NCBI RefSeq assembly: GCF_029894165.1
Contig: NZ_JARXXU010000001.1
Span: 992,001-1,056,000 of the forward strand
DNA length: 64,000 nt
Direction: 5' to 3'
Source: Aurantimicrobium minutum
GTDB lineage: Bacteria > Actinomycetota > Actinomycetes > Actinomycetales > Microbacteriaceae
Of this stretch, positions 47,437 through 56,394 are shown piece by piece. The notes under the pieces are model-generated. The model was given only the letters and a program-made list of their open reading frames with translations, was not told where the DNA came from and did no database searches. Numbering within the stretch: position 1 is the first letter of the stretch; each line of letters starts with the position of its first letter. A program made the translations under genes and the position numbers.

Positions 47437-48297
47437 GTGGTTACGTACAAAAACGGCGTGAAAGTCGGCCCAACTGGACGTCCCCTCAAGGATTTCCCCG
47501 TTCCAGCACCCTTGACTGCTCACGGTCCAGCACGCATCATTTCGATGTCCAACCAAAAAGGTGGCGTGGGTAAAACAACCACGAGTATTAATCTGGCTGC
47601 AGCCCTTGCGGAATACGGCCGTAAGGTACTGGCAGTGGACTTTGATCCACAGGGCGCACTCTCTGCCGGTCTGGGCATTCAAACCCACGATGTGCCGAAC
47701 ATTTATGACCTCATGCGTGGCTCGGTCAAAGACACCAAGGCAGCGATCCAGCACTCCAAAGTCCCTAACCTCGATGTCATCCCCGCCAACATCGACCTTT
47801 CGGCTGCAGAAGTCCACTTGGTCAACGAGGTTGCACGTGAGCAGATACTTGCCGGCGTATTGCGTCAAGTAAAGAACGACTACGACGTTATTTTCATTGA
47901 CTGCCAGCCCTCCCTGGGTTTACTCACGGTGAACGCGCTCACGGCGGCGCACGGCGTCATCATCCCTTTGGCAACCGAATTCTTTGCCCTCCGCGGTGTT
48001 GCACTCCTCATCGAGACCATCGACAAGGTGAAAGAACGACTCAACCCCGCGATCGAACTCGACGCCATCGTGCCCACGATGTATGACCCGCGCACGCTGC
48101 ACTCGCAGGAAGTCATGGAACGTGTGGTTGAAACTTTCGGTGACAAGGTCACCGATACCGTCATCGGTCGCACAATCAAGTTCCCCGATGCGTCTGTTGC
48201 GGGTGTCCCCATTACCGAGTTTGCGCCTGACCATGCATCGGCTCATGCCTACCGCCAGCTCGCTCGTGAACTGATCGAACGTGGTGTCGTCGCTTAG
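47437..48297 (+). CDS. parA: ParA/Soj family ATPase
   Basis: A 286-residue Walker-type ATPase. The deviant Walker A is KGGVGKTT (41-48) and VDFDPQGALSAGLGI follows. About 35 residues precede the core (GPTGRPLKDFPVP), a pattern of the ParA-like protein encoded with ScpA/ScpB in actinobacteria. That is distinct from the origin-linked ParA, which would be beside parB. It probably acts in chromosome organisation. GTG start; it overlaps scpA. Confidence 0.9.
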   Translation: MVTYKNGVKVGPTGRPLKDFPVPAPLTAHGPARIISMSNQKGGVGKTTTSINLAAALAEYGRKVLAVDFDPQGALSAGLGIQTHDVPNIYDLMRGSVKDTKAAIQHSKVPNLDVIPANIDLSAAEVHLVNEVAREQILAGVLRQVKNDYDVIFIDCQPSLGLLTVNALTAAHGVIIPLATEFFALRGVALLIETIDKVKERLNPAIELDAIVPTMYDPRTLHSQEVMERVVETFGDKVTDTVIGRTIKFPDASVAGVPITEFAPDHASAHAYRQLARELIERGVVA

Positions 48298-49123
48298 CGA
48301 CCCCACCACCGACGCTGTCGATACTCCTGAAGAGGTTATCGACGGCGGTTTCCGTGTTGCCGTAGGCGTATTTGAGGGGCCTTTTGACCTCCTTCTCAAC
48401 CTCATTTCCAAACATGAACTCGACATCACCGAGATTTCCCTCAGCGTCGTCACTGATGAGTTCATTCAGTACCTCAAGACACTCGATCTGGATAAGGAGC
48501 TTGACGCAGCGACCGAATTTCTCGTGATCGCTGCCACACTCCTTGACCTCAAGGTCGCAGGCTTGTTGCCACAGGGTGAAGTGGTCGATGCCGAAGATGC
48601 CGCATTGTTTGAAGCGCGAGATCTGCTCTTTGCACGGCTTTTGCAATACCGTGCTTTCAAAGATGTTGCTCTGTGGTTTGCGGAACATCTGGAAGCTGAA
48701 TCAACCCGTCATGCCCGCACTGTTCGTTTGGAGGATCGTTTCAGGAGGCAGGTTCCTGAACTGATCTGGAACACCAATGTGGACGACTTTGCGGCGTTGG
48801 CCATGTTGGCCATGGCGCCGCGTGAGATCCCCGTTGTGGGACTTGATCACTTGCATGCCCCGCTGGTGAGTATTCGTGAACAAGCGGCGCAGGTTGTGAC
48901 CAAGCTTCGATCCGGCAAACCCATGACCTTTAGAGAACTCGTAGCGGATGCGGCAGTAGCTGGCGTGATCGTGGCACGATTCTTGGCTGTACTGGAGCTC
49001 TACCGTCATGCAGCGATTACTTTTGCCCAGGACGAACCCCTGGGAGATTTGACCATCGAGTGGACTGCCACCAACTGGTCGGATGACAACCTTGCCAATC
49101 TAGGGGCTGACTATGACCGATAA
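48281..49123 (+). CDS. scpA: segregation and condensation protein A
   Basis: A 280-residue kleisin that bridges the SMC dimer. The N-terminal GVFEGPFDLLLNLISKHELD is the SMC-neck-binding region, and the C-terminal winged helix (about 215-265) binds the SMC head. Tandem GTG codons at 48281 and 48284 are possible starts; both overlap the end of parA by about 14-17 bases. It also overlaps scpB by 11 bases. Confidence 0.94.
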   Translation: MVSSLSDPTTDAVDTPEEVIDGGFRVAVGVFEGPFDLLLNLISKHELDITEISLSVVTDEFIQYLKTLDLDKELDAATEFLVIAATLLDLKVAGLLPQGEVVDAEDAALFEARDLLFARLLQYRAFKDVALWFAEHLEAESTRHARTVRLEDRFRRQVPELIWNTNVDDFAALAMLAMAPREIPVVGLDHLHAPLVSIREQAAQVVTKLRSGKPMTFRELVADAAVAGVIVARFLAVLELYRHAAITFAQDEPLGDLTIEWTATNWSDDNLANLGADYDR

Positions 49124-49736
49124 CACCGACAACATCACCGTCGACGAGGTGATCGACACCACCGTTGCAGAACACGCGACTGCGGTGGATGTGGAACGCG
49201 CCATTGAGGCGATTTTGATGATCGCTGACGAGCCACAGTCCATGGTGTCGATTGCGACCGCTATGAGTGTCCCCTTCAAGGCGGTTAAAGCTGCCATTGA
49301 GAACCTGGTCACTGACTACAACGGAGCTCACGGGGGAGTCGAGCGCGGTTTCGAACTGCGTGAAGTCGGTGGCGGATGGCGTATTTATGTCCGCGAAACG
49401 TACGACCACGTCGTCGCGGACTTTGTTCTCACACAAAACCCCACCAAGTTGTCCCAAGCTGCCCTGGAAACCCTGGCTGTTATTGCCTACAAACAGCCCA
49501 TCAGCCGTGGCCAGATTGCGCAAATTCGTGCAGTGAACGTTGACTCTGTCGTGCGCACGCTTCTCAGCCGTGGTCTCATTACAGAAGTATCAAGTGATGC
49601 GGAGACTGGAGCCATTCTCTATGGCACGAGTGATCTCCTGCTCCAGCAGCTGGGTATCAACACCTTGGATGAGCTTCCCTTGATTTCACCTTTGCTCTCT
49701 GACGGCCAGGAAGGCTTCGATGTCGACGCTTCGTAG
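49113..49736 (+). CDS. scpB: segregation and condensation protein B
   Basis: A 207-residue protein with two winged helices, which binds ScpA. The signature LSQAALETLAVIAYKQPISR leading to QIRAVNVDSVVRTLLSRGLI is unmistakable. An N-terminal extension of about 25 residues (TVDEVIDTTVAEHA) and a C-terminal tail are disordered. Overlaps both scpA and rluB, so the three are translated together. Confidence 0.95.
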   Translation: MTDNTDNITVDEVIDTTVAEHATAVDVERAIEAILMIADEPQSMVSIATAMSVPFKAVKAAIENLVTDYNGAHGGVERGFELREVGGGWRIYVRETYDHVVADFVLTQNPTKLSQAALETLAVIAYKQPISRGQIAQIRAVNVDSVVRTLLSRGLITEVSSDAETGAILYGTSDLLLQQLGINTLDELPLISPLLSDGQEGFDVDAS

Positions 49737-50601
49737 TGGTGACCCACTTCCCGAGGGTATAAAAAACGCTGACCGTCCTCCTATCGAGGACTGGGATGCT
49801 GCTGCAGCTCCTGAGGGGATACGTATTCAGAAGGTGATGGCCGCTGCGGGTGTGGCCTCTCGTCGCGTTGCTGAGAACATGATTGCAGCCGGGCGTGTGG
49901 CCGTGAACGGCCAGCTCGTCACCGAGCCAGGGCTGCGCGTCGATCCAGAAGTGGATGAGGTCACCGTAGATGGTGTTCCCGTACAAGTGGACACCTCAAA
50001 GCGCTACATCATTTTGAATAAGCCTGTCGGTGTTGTCAGTTCAATGGCAGATGATCGTGGACGTCCAGACCTCTCTGATTACACCAGGGACTACGAAGAA
50101 CGTTTGTTCTATGTGGGGCGCCTAGACCAAGACACGAGCGGTTTACTCATTCTGACCAATGATGGTGATCTGGCGCATGTGCTGGCACACCCTTCATTTG
50201 GCGTGCAGAAAACCTATATCGCGAAGGTGCGGGGTAAAGTGACACCCCAGACCCTCTCTAAGCTCACCACGGGATTTGACCTCAGCGACGGTTACATTCA
50301 GGCCGACAAAGCACGTCTTCTCTCTGCCTCTGCAAATGGGGAATCCTCATTAGTGGAAATCACCTTGCACTCGGGTCGTAACCGCATCGTTCGTCGCATG
50401 CTCAAAGAAGTGGGTCACCCCGTCGTAGAGCTCGTTCGTCGTGCATTTGGCCCCCTCCATCTCGGCACCCTCCCGGTCGGTCATCTGCGCGACCTCACTA
50501 AAATTGAACTCGGTGAAGTGCTCCAGCTTTCCCGCTCCAATACTCAAGACCTCCCTGCCTATGTTGAGCAGGACAACGACGATAACGAGGGAGAGGACTA
50601 A
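49720..50601 (+). CDS. rluB: 23S rRNA pseudouridine synthase B type
   Basis: A 293-residue pseudouridine synthase. An S4 domain occupies about 30-85 (IRIQKVMAAAGVASRRVAE), and the catalytic domain has Asp136 in GRLDQDTSGLL. The RsuA/RluB subgroup fits by length and context next to scpB; target is probably U2605-region of 23S rRNA. Start ATG overlaps scpB by 17 bases. Confidence 0.92.
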   Translation: MSTLRSGDPLPEGIKNADRPPIEDWDAAAAPEGIRIQKVMAAAGVASRRVAENMIAAGRVAVNGQLVTEPGLRVDPEVDEVTVDGVPVQVDTSKRYIILNKPVGVVSSMADDRGRPDLSDYTRDYEERLFYVGRLDQDTSGLLILTNDGDLAHVLAHPSFGVQKTYIAKVRGKVTPQTLSKLTTGFDLSDGYIQADKARLLSASANGESSLVEITLHSGRNRIVRRMLKEVGHPVVELVRRAFGPLHLGTLPVGHLRDLTKIELGEVLQLSRSNTQDLPAYVEQDNDDNEGED

Positions 50602-51689
50602 TGTCTGATACTCACCCCGTTCGTTTGAATGCCCAAGTCCGGATAGTGGGCACCGGTCTCCTCGGCGCAAGTATTGGCCTCGCTCTGCGCTCGCAGGGTG
50701 TGGATGTTGTGTTGGCGGACTCTTCACCCAGCTCGGTGCGGCTAGCCGCTGATCTGGGTGCAGGTCGTCCTGCAAGTGCAACAGATGTTCCTCAGGTCAT
50801 CGTGGTGTGTGTTCCCCCCGATGTCACCTCTGATGTCATTGAGGCCGAACTTCGTGCATACCCTTCGGCCGTCGTCACTGATGTCGCCAGTGTGAAACTT
50901 GCACCACTGAATCAACTCCGTGAGCGCGGTGTCGACATCACCCGGTACATCGGTAGTCATCCATTGGCCGGTCGGGAACGCGGGGGAGCGATTAGTGCCC
51001 GTGGCGATCTTTTTATCGGACGTCCTTGGGTTGTCTGCCGTGTGGAAGAGACACCTCCGTGGGCATTAGCACTTGTGGAAGACCTGGCACTTGATGTGGG
51101 TGCCGTACCCATCGAAATGACACCTCAAGCACATGATCAAGCTGTGGGTCTTGTTTCCCATGTTCCCCAGATTGTGTCCAGCTTGATGGCTAAACAACTT
51201 GAAGGTGCCTCGGATGACGCAGTCCGGCTCGCAGGGCAGGGTGTGCGCGATGTAACTCGTATCGCTGCAAGCTCACCTGAGCTGTGGATTCAGATTCTGG
51301 GTGCAAATAAAGACTCCATCGTAGGTGTGCTTGAAAACCTCCAGAAAGACCTTCAGAACGTCACTGACGCCCTCCGAGATGTCGATGCTCCTGGGGCGCG
51401 CACAATTATTGCTGAGGAAATGTCTGCCGGGAACGCAGGAGTGGCCCGACTTCCTGGAAAACACGGTCAGAACCGACGCTTTGCTCAAATCGTGGTTCTC
51501 GTTGATGACCGCCCCGGACAGCTTGCGCAACTCCTGACCGAATTAGGGGAACTCAACATTAATGTGGAAGATCTGCGGCTCGAACACGCGGAAGGCGCCC
51601 AAATGGGCATGGTCGAATTCTCGGTCATTCCAGAGGTGCGCGATTCCTTGCTGAAAGATCTTGAAAAAAGAAACTGGAGAGTGGCCTAA
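50601..51689 (+). CDS. tyrA: prephenate dehydrogenase
   Basis: A 362-residue enzyme of tyrosine biosynthesis. The NAD-binding motif is [14 protein letters not shown] (about 16-29), [11 protein letters not shown] is the conserved active-site region, and a C-terminal ACT domain (about 292-362, [20 protein letters not shown]) suggests feedback control by an amino acid. One-base overlaps with rluB and cmk. Confidence 0.93.
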   Translation: MSDTHPVRLNAQVRIVGTGLLGASIGLALRSQGVDVVLADSSPSSVRLAADLGAGRPASATDVPQVIVVCVPPDVTSDVIEAELRAYPSAVVTDVASVKLAPLNQLRERGVDITRYIGSHPLAGRERGGAISARGDLFIGRPWVVCRVEETPPWALALVEDLALDVGAVPIEMTPQAHDQAVGLVSHVPQIVSSLMAKQLEGASDDAVRLAGQGVRDVTRIAASSPELWIQILGANKDSIVGVLENLQKDLQNVTDALRDVDAPGARTIIAEEMSAGNAGVARLPGKHGQNRRFAQIVVLVDDRPGQLAQLLTELGELNINVEDLRLEHAEGAQMGMVEFSVIPEVRDSLLKDLEKRNWRVA

Positions 51690-52357
51690 TGAGCGCCCCC
51701 GTTGTTGTCGCAATTGATGGCCCCGCTGGCAGTGGCAAGTCCAGTGTTTCCAAAGCAGCTGCACGGCAGTTGGGTTTTGCATACCTCGACACCGGTGCGG
51801 CGTACCGTGCCGTGGCCTGGCATGTTCTCAACCAGGGTGTCGACCCTGCTGTTGAACAAGCCGTCGTCGAGTCGCTGGATGAATTCGGGTATGTCATCAG
51901 CACTGATCCAGATGACTACTACGTCCATGTGAACGAGCAAGACATCACCGACGCAATTCGTGAGACGCGCATCACCGATGTGGTGAGCAAAGTTGCGAAG
52001 GTCCCGGTAGTCCGCCAATATCTCAGTGATCTCTTCCGTCACATCATGGCGACGACAGATAAACCTGGAATTATTGCGGAAGGCCGTGACATCACCACAG
52101 TTGTTGCACCCGATGCCCAGGCTCGAATCCTACTCACAGCCAGTGAAGAAGCTAGAATGACTAGGCGGTCTGCGGAACTTCCACAGCACTCGCAAGATCA
52201 AACGGCGTCTGCACTGCGTGCCAGGGATGCAGCCGACTCGCGTGTATCTGACTTCATGACCGCCGCAGATGGCGTTGTGACCGTGGATTCAACTGATCTG
52301 GACTATGCCCAGACGATTGATGCGGTTGTAGGAGTCATTCGCTCACGCATGTCGTAA
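51689..52357 (+). CDS. cmk: cytidylate kinase
   Basis: A 222-residue kinase for CMP and dCMP. P-loop [12 protein letters not shown] (about 11-22), the CMP site [12 protein letters not shown], and [14 protein letters not shown] are intact. Part of the tyrA-cmk-der run. No fusion to der, unlike in some actinobacteria. Confidence 0.95.
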   Translation: MSAPVVVAIDGPAGSGKSSVSKAAARQLGFAYLDTGAAYRAVAWHVLNQGVDPAVEQAVVESLDEFGYVISTDPDDYYVHVNEQDITDAIRETRITDVVSKVAKVPVVRQYLSDLFRHIMATTDKPGIIAEGRDITTVVAPDAQARILLTASEEARMTRRSAELPQHSQDQTASALRARDAADSRVSDFMTAADGVVTVDSTDLDYAQTIDAVVGVIRSRMS

Positions 52358-52378
52358 TGCCGCGCGAAGGAGAAAATC

Positions 52379-53905
52379 ATGGCTGATAACAAGCCCACCG
52401 ACGAAGAATTCTTTGACGACGAATTAGACCAAGACGGACTATCAGAGCGCCTCGAAGTCCTCGATGAAGAACTAGCTATCGCTCGGGCAGCCTCGCTGCG
52501 AGCTGGCCTCGAGGACTACGACCTCGACGACGAAGACTTCGAGCTACTCGACACGGTCACCGAAGACCCTGACAAGATTACGTTCCTCCCTGCACTACCT
52601 GTGTTGGCAGTCGTCGGTCGCCCCAACGTGGGCAAGTCTGCACTCGTAAACCGAATTATTGGTCGCCGCGAAGCAGTTGTGGAAGACACCCCGGGTGTCA
52701 CCCGTGACCGTGTGAACTACAAGGCCGAGTGGATGGAACGTCAGTTCACACTCGTCGACACCGGTGGCTGGGAGCCAGATGCTAAGGGAATTAATGCGTC
52801 TGTCGCCGCGCAGGCAGAGGTCGCCATCGACCTGGCAGATGCTGTTCTGTTCGTCGTGGACGGTAACGTCGGCGCCACCGCAACTGACGAGCATGTCGTC
52901 AAGTTGCTGCGCAAGACAAAAATCCCTGTCTACCTCCTCGCAAACAAGGTTGATGACGCCCGTCAAGAACCCAACATTGCATCACTGTGGTCCTTGGGCC
53001 TCGGTGAGCCCTACCCTGTGTCCGCGCTTCACGGCCGTGGTGTTGCCGATCTTCTTGACATGGTAATTCCCAAACTCCCCGCGGTTTCCGCGGTAGCTAA
53101 GCAGGAAGTGGGTGGCCCCCGACGCGTTGCTATCCTCGGCCGACCAAACGTAGGAAAGTCTTCGCTTCTCAACAAGGCGGCTGGTGAAGAACGTGTCGTT
53201 GTCAATGAGCTAGCTGGAACCACCCGTGATCCCGTAGACGAGCAGGTAGAGATTGCCGGCAAGATCTGGCGTTTCGTTGATACCGCCGGTATTCGTCGAC
53301 GTGTTCACCTTCAGCAGGGCGCAGACTTCTACGCCACCTTGCGCACCAGTGCGGCATTGGAAAAGGCTGAAGTCGCCGTTGTCATGATTGACGTGACCGA
53401 AGCCATCTCCGAGCAGGACGTGCGCATCATTGACTTGGTGCTGGAGTCTGGCCGCGCTCTTGTTCTCGCTTTCAATAAGTGGGACATGCTGGATGATGAC
53501 CGTCGTCGCTACCTCGAGCGTGAAATTGAACAGGATCTTGCCCACGTGGCGTGGGCTCCTCGTGTGAACATTTCTGCTCGTACCGGTCGCCACATGGAAA
53601 AGCTTGTGCCAGCTCTCGAACGTGCTCTGGAGTCATGGGATACCCGAATTCCTACCGGAAAGTTCAATGCCTTCTTGGCAGAACTCACCGCGGCACACCC
53701 ACACCCTCTACGTGGTGGAAAGCAGCCTCGCATACTCTTTGGAACGCAGTCCTCGACTCGTCCTCCCACATTCGTTCTCTTCACGACCGGGTTCTTGGAT
53801 CCCGGCTACCGTCGTTACATTCAGCGTCGCCTGCGTGAGATTTATGGCTTTGAGGGTTCGCCCATCAATGTCAACATGCGTGTGCGCGAAAAGCGCAAGC
53901 GTTAG
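52379..53905 (+). CDS. der: ribosome-assembly GTPase Der (EngA)
   Basis: A 508-residue protein with two GTPase domains and a KH-like C-terminal domain, required for 50S maturation. G1 motifs are GRPNVGKS at about 80-87 and again at about 254-261; NKVD and NKWD are the two G4 motifs. The first 70 residues are an acidic extension ([21 protein letters not shown]) typical of actinobacterial Der. AAGGAG ribosome binding site. Confidence 0.95.
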   Translation: MADNKPTDEEFFDDELDQDGLSERLEVLDEELAIARAASLRAGLEDYDLDDEDFELLDTVTEDPDKITFLPALPVLAVVGRPNVGKSALVNRIIGRREAVVEDTPGVTRDRVNYKAEWMERQFTLVDTGGWEPDAKGINASVAAQAEVAIDLADAVLFVVDGNVGATATDEHVVKLLRKTKIPVYLLANKVDDARQEPNIASLWSLGLGEPYPVSALHGRGVADLLDMVIPKLPAVSAVAKQEVGGPRRVAILGRPNVGKSSLLNKAAGEERVVVNELAGTTRDPVDEQVEIAGKIWRFVDTAGIRRRVHLQQGADFYATLRTSAALEKAEVAVVMIDVTEAISEQDVRIIDLVLESGRALVLAFNKWDMLDDDRRRYLEREIEQDLAHVAWAPRVNISARTGRHMEKLVPALERALESWDTRIPTGKFNAFLAELTAAHPHPLRGGKQPRILFGTQSSTRPPTFVLFTTGFLDPGYRRYIQRRLREIYGFEGSPINVNMRVREKRKR

Positions 53906-53908
53906 TCT
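53903..53908 (+). promoter_or_regulatory. -10 box for a leaderless NUDIX transcript
   Basis: TAGTCT begins at the der stop codon and exactly 12 bases before the next ATG. No ribosome binding site is present. Confidence 0.4.
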
Positions 53909-53914
53909 TCTGTC

Positions 53915-54427
53915 ATGGGCAAAATACCCCCGCAGCTTCCGCCGCCTCACCTTCGTGATCCCGGGGATGCGTGGGTACAAGGTCCTGATGGCACGAAATA
54001 CTGGGGCACTTTCGGTGCTGCTGGTCTTCTCGTCTATCACCCCACTGCGGGGATCCTTCTGCAGCACCGTGCCGAGTGGTCACACCACGGAGGAACATGG
54101 GGAATCCCGGGGGGAGCCATCCGTATGGGGGAGGACGCCGTCTCTGGTGCGCTTCGCGAAGCTCACGAAGAAGCAGGTGTTCCTGCAGATTTGGTAACCG
54201 TAATCTTTACGCAAGTATTTGATTTAGAGTTCTGGAGCTACACCACCGTCGTCGTAGAGACTTCGGAAGTCTTTGAACCTGTGATGGGGGATACAGAAAG
54301 CGAAGCACTCGCCTGGATCGCATTCAGTGAAGTGGACTCTTTCCCCCTCCACCCCGGTTTCGCAGCTTCTTGGCCTGGCTTGCGAGGCCGAATCGAAGCA
54401 CATGTGGAGGCACATCGTGGCGAGTAG
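53915..54427 (+). CDS. NUDIX hydrolase
   Basis: A 170-residue MutT-like hydrolase with a canonical box, GGAIRMGEDAVSGALREAHE followed by EAGV (about residues 66-89). The substrate is not predictable; an 8-oxo-nucleotide or nucleoside diphosphate derivative is typical. The next gene starts inside its last codons. Confidence 0.88.
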   Translation: MGKIPPQLPPPHLRDPGDAWVQGPDGTKYWGTFGAAGLLVYHPTAGILLQHRAEWSHHGGTWGIPGGAIRMGEDAVSGALREAHEEAGVPADLVTVIFTQVFDLEFWSYTTVVVETSEVFEPVMGDTESEALAWIAFSEVDSFPLHPGFAASWPGLRGRIEAHVEAHRGE

Positions 54428-55055
54428 TCGTGGTTTTGACCGCCTGGTCAACTTTTCAGATGCCGTGGTGGCCATCGCGATCACTATTCTTGTCCTGCCT
54501 CTGGTCGACGAAGCAAGCAATCTTGGGACTCAAAACATCAACGCGTTTCTGGAATCCGTCGCAACCCAGTTCTACGTCTTCTTGTTTAGTTTTGCTGTCA
54601 TTGCGTATTACTGGTTCCTCCACCACAGTTTTTTCGATCAGTTGAAGCAAGTTGATATGCCGATCATGATGCTCAACATGTTCTGGTTACTCGGCATCGT
54701 ATTCATTCCGTTCCCCACAGTGTTGATTGTTGACTCAAAAGGTCCTGCGGGATGGGCGAACCTGATCTATCTCGCAACCATGATGCTCCTGGCTCTGACA
54801 CAATTATTCATGAAGCTCCACGTCAGGAAACATCCCGAGTTGCTTGGTTCTCATGTGACCAGGCTCAAGGGGCTCATTGGCTCCGAGGTCGTTGCTGTTT
54901 TGTTAGCTATCTCCATCGTGATAGCCGTAACTTTCCCCTCCATCGGCCTGTATGCATTGTTGTTGTTATGGCTCACTCCGTTTGTCGCTTCTTTCATCTC
55001 CAAGAGGAAGTACGGAAAGAGTTCTGCGCACAAAACTTCCTCCAATAACCGATAA
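54417..55055 (+). CDS. TMEM175 family (DUF1211) potassium channel protein
   Basis: A 212-residue membrane protein with six predicted helices. Helix 1 holds the family hallmark FDRLVNFSDAVVAIAITILV with the FSD motif. Bacterial homologues form K+-permeable tetramers. Start: GTG at 54417 with GGAGG seven bases upstream; an ATG five codons earlier carries that ribosome binding site inside its own codons and is less likely. Overlaps the NUDIX gene by 11 bases, so they are coupled. Confidence 0.85.
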   Translation: MASSRGFDRLVNFSDAVVAIAITILVLPLVDEASNLGTQNINAFLESVATQFYVFLFSFAVIAYYWFLHHSFFDQLKQVDMPIMMLNMFWLLGIVFIPFPTVLIVDSKGPAGWANLIYLATMMLLALTQLFMKLHVRKHPELLGSHVTRLKGLIGSEVVAVLLAISIVIAVTFPSIGLYALLLLWLTPFVASFISKRKYGKSSAHKTSSNNR

Positions 55056-55093
55056 GATAAACAAGTTGTCTTCGTGAGAAATCACAGAGACGA

Positions 55094-55170
<77 letters not shown>

Positions 55171-55175
55171 AAGAG

Positions 55176-55205
55176 AAAAAGACCGGCATAAAGCCGGTCT
55201 TTTTT
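55176..55205 (+). terminator. intrinsic terminator after tRNA-Pro
   Basis: Arms AAAAAGACCGGC and GCCGGTCTTTTT with loop ATAAA and a run of T. Confidence 0.9.
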
Positions 55206-55223
55206 GTTTGTAGGGAAACAAGA

Positions 55224-55253
55224 AAGTGGGCCAGGATTTCTCCTGGCCCACTT
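55224..55253 (-). terminator. intrinsic terminator of the aromatic operon
   Basis: Arms AAGTGGGCCAGGA and TCCTGGCCCACTT are perfectly paired with a 4-base loop; on the minus strand T-rich sequence follows. It sits 12 bases beyond the alcohol dehydrogenase stop. Confidence 0.85.
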
Positions 55254-55265
55254 GTGTGTGATGTC

Positions 55266-56366
55266 TTAGAAAACAACCACTGGCTTGATCGTCACACCGG
55301 TGTGTGAGTCGTGGAAGCCCTGGTTGATGTCCTTGAGATCGTAGTTCTTCATCAGCTTGTCGATGGGGAAACGGCCTTCCTTCCAGAGCTGAATCAGCTT
55401 AGGAATGAATACCTGTGGAACTGAGCTTCCCTGGATGATGGTCTTGAATGTCCAACCCTTGACCAAAGAAAGGCCAATTTCGAAGGAAACTTCAGTACCA
55501 GGCTTTGCAACACCCACGAGAGCGAGGGTGCCACGAAGGCCCAGAGAGTCAGCTGCTTCACGCAATACCTCGGGACGACCAGTGGTGTCCAGAATGTAGT
55601 TTGCGCCAGCACCGTTGGTCAGTCGCATGATTTCGCGGTTGAGATCCAGCTTGGTGGTGTTGATTGTTGCTGTTGCACCAATCTCCTTAGCAAGCGAGAG
55701 ACGAGAGTCGTGAATGTCAACTGCAATCACGTTCTCGCAACCAGCGATGATACCGGCCATGATTGCACCAAAACCGACGGCGCCGGTTCCGATGATAACC
55801 AGGGTGCTTCCCAGTTCAGGCTTGAGCTCGTTCAGGATCGAACCAGCACCGGTCTGAATACCGCAACCCAGAGGGGCAACGATTTCCAGGGGGATGTCCT
55901 TATCGATCTTGATGAGGCTTTCCTGTACGACGTTCGAGTAGGACGCGAACGAGGACTGTCCGAAGAAGTGAGAGGAAATGACCTCACCCTTCTTGCTGAA
56001 AGCGGTGGTGCCGTCGGAACGACGTCCAGCGAAGTCAGCAGCCCATAGGTTCTCGCAGTAGGCCACGAGGCCAGAACGACACTTGTTGCAGTAGCCACAG
56101 AATGCAGCGTTCATGACCACGTGGTCACCTACGGCGTAGTTCACAACCTCTTCGCCCACAGCTTCGATTACGCCAGCACCCTCGTGTCCGAGGACAGCGG
56201 GGAGTGGGGTGGGGTACACCTGGTCACGGACAATAGCGTCCGTGTGGCATACGCCCGAAGCGACCATACGTACGCGAACTTCATTGGGGCGAAGTGCGTC
56301 AAGGTCAATGTCCTCAATGACGAGGTCTTTGCCTGCCTTGCGGGCAACAGCTGCTGTGATTTTCAT
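55266..56366 (-). CDS. zinc-dependent aryl-alcohol dehydrogenase
   Basis: A 366-residue medium-chain dehydrogenase. Catalytic zinc ligands Cys40 (SGVCHTD), His61/Glu62 (GHEGAG); structural zinc cysteines 90, 93, 96 and 104; and the NAD motif GTGAVGFG are all present. It is closest in pattern to benzyl/aryl-alcohol dehydrogenases (XylB type): HFFGQSSFASYSNV is shared with that group. Last gene of the minus-strand operon, downstream of the aldehyde dehydrogenase, so it likely oxidises an aromatic alcohol to the aldehyde. Exact substrate inferred. Confidence 0.85.
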   Translation of the reverse strand: MKITAAVARKAGKDLVIEDIDLDALRPNEVRVRMVASGVCHTDAIVRDQVYPTPLPAVLGHEGAGVIEAVGEEVVNYAVGDHVVMNAAFCGYCNKCRSGLVAYCENLWAADFAGRRSDGTTAFSKKGEVISSHFFGQSSFASYSNVVQESLIKIDKDIPLEIVAPLGCGIQTGAGSILNELKPELGSTLVIIGTGAVGFGAIMAGIIAGCENVIAVDIHDSRLSLAKEIGATATINTTKLDLNREIMRLTNGAGANYILDTTGRPEVLREAADSLGLRGTLALVGVAKPGTEVSFEIGLSLVKGWTFKTIIQGSSVPQVFIPKLIQLWKEGRFPIDKLMKNYDLKDINQGFHDSHTGVTIKPVVVF

Positions 56367-56394
56367 GGTTTTCTTTCAGTCCTATCGTCTCTGA

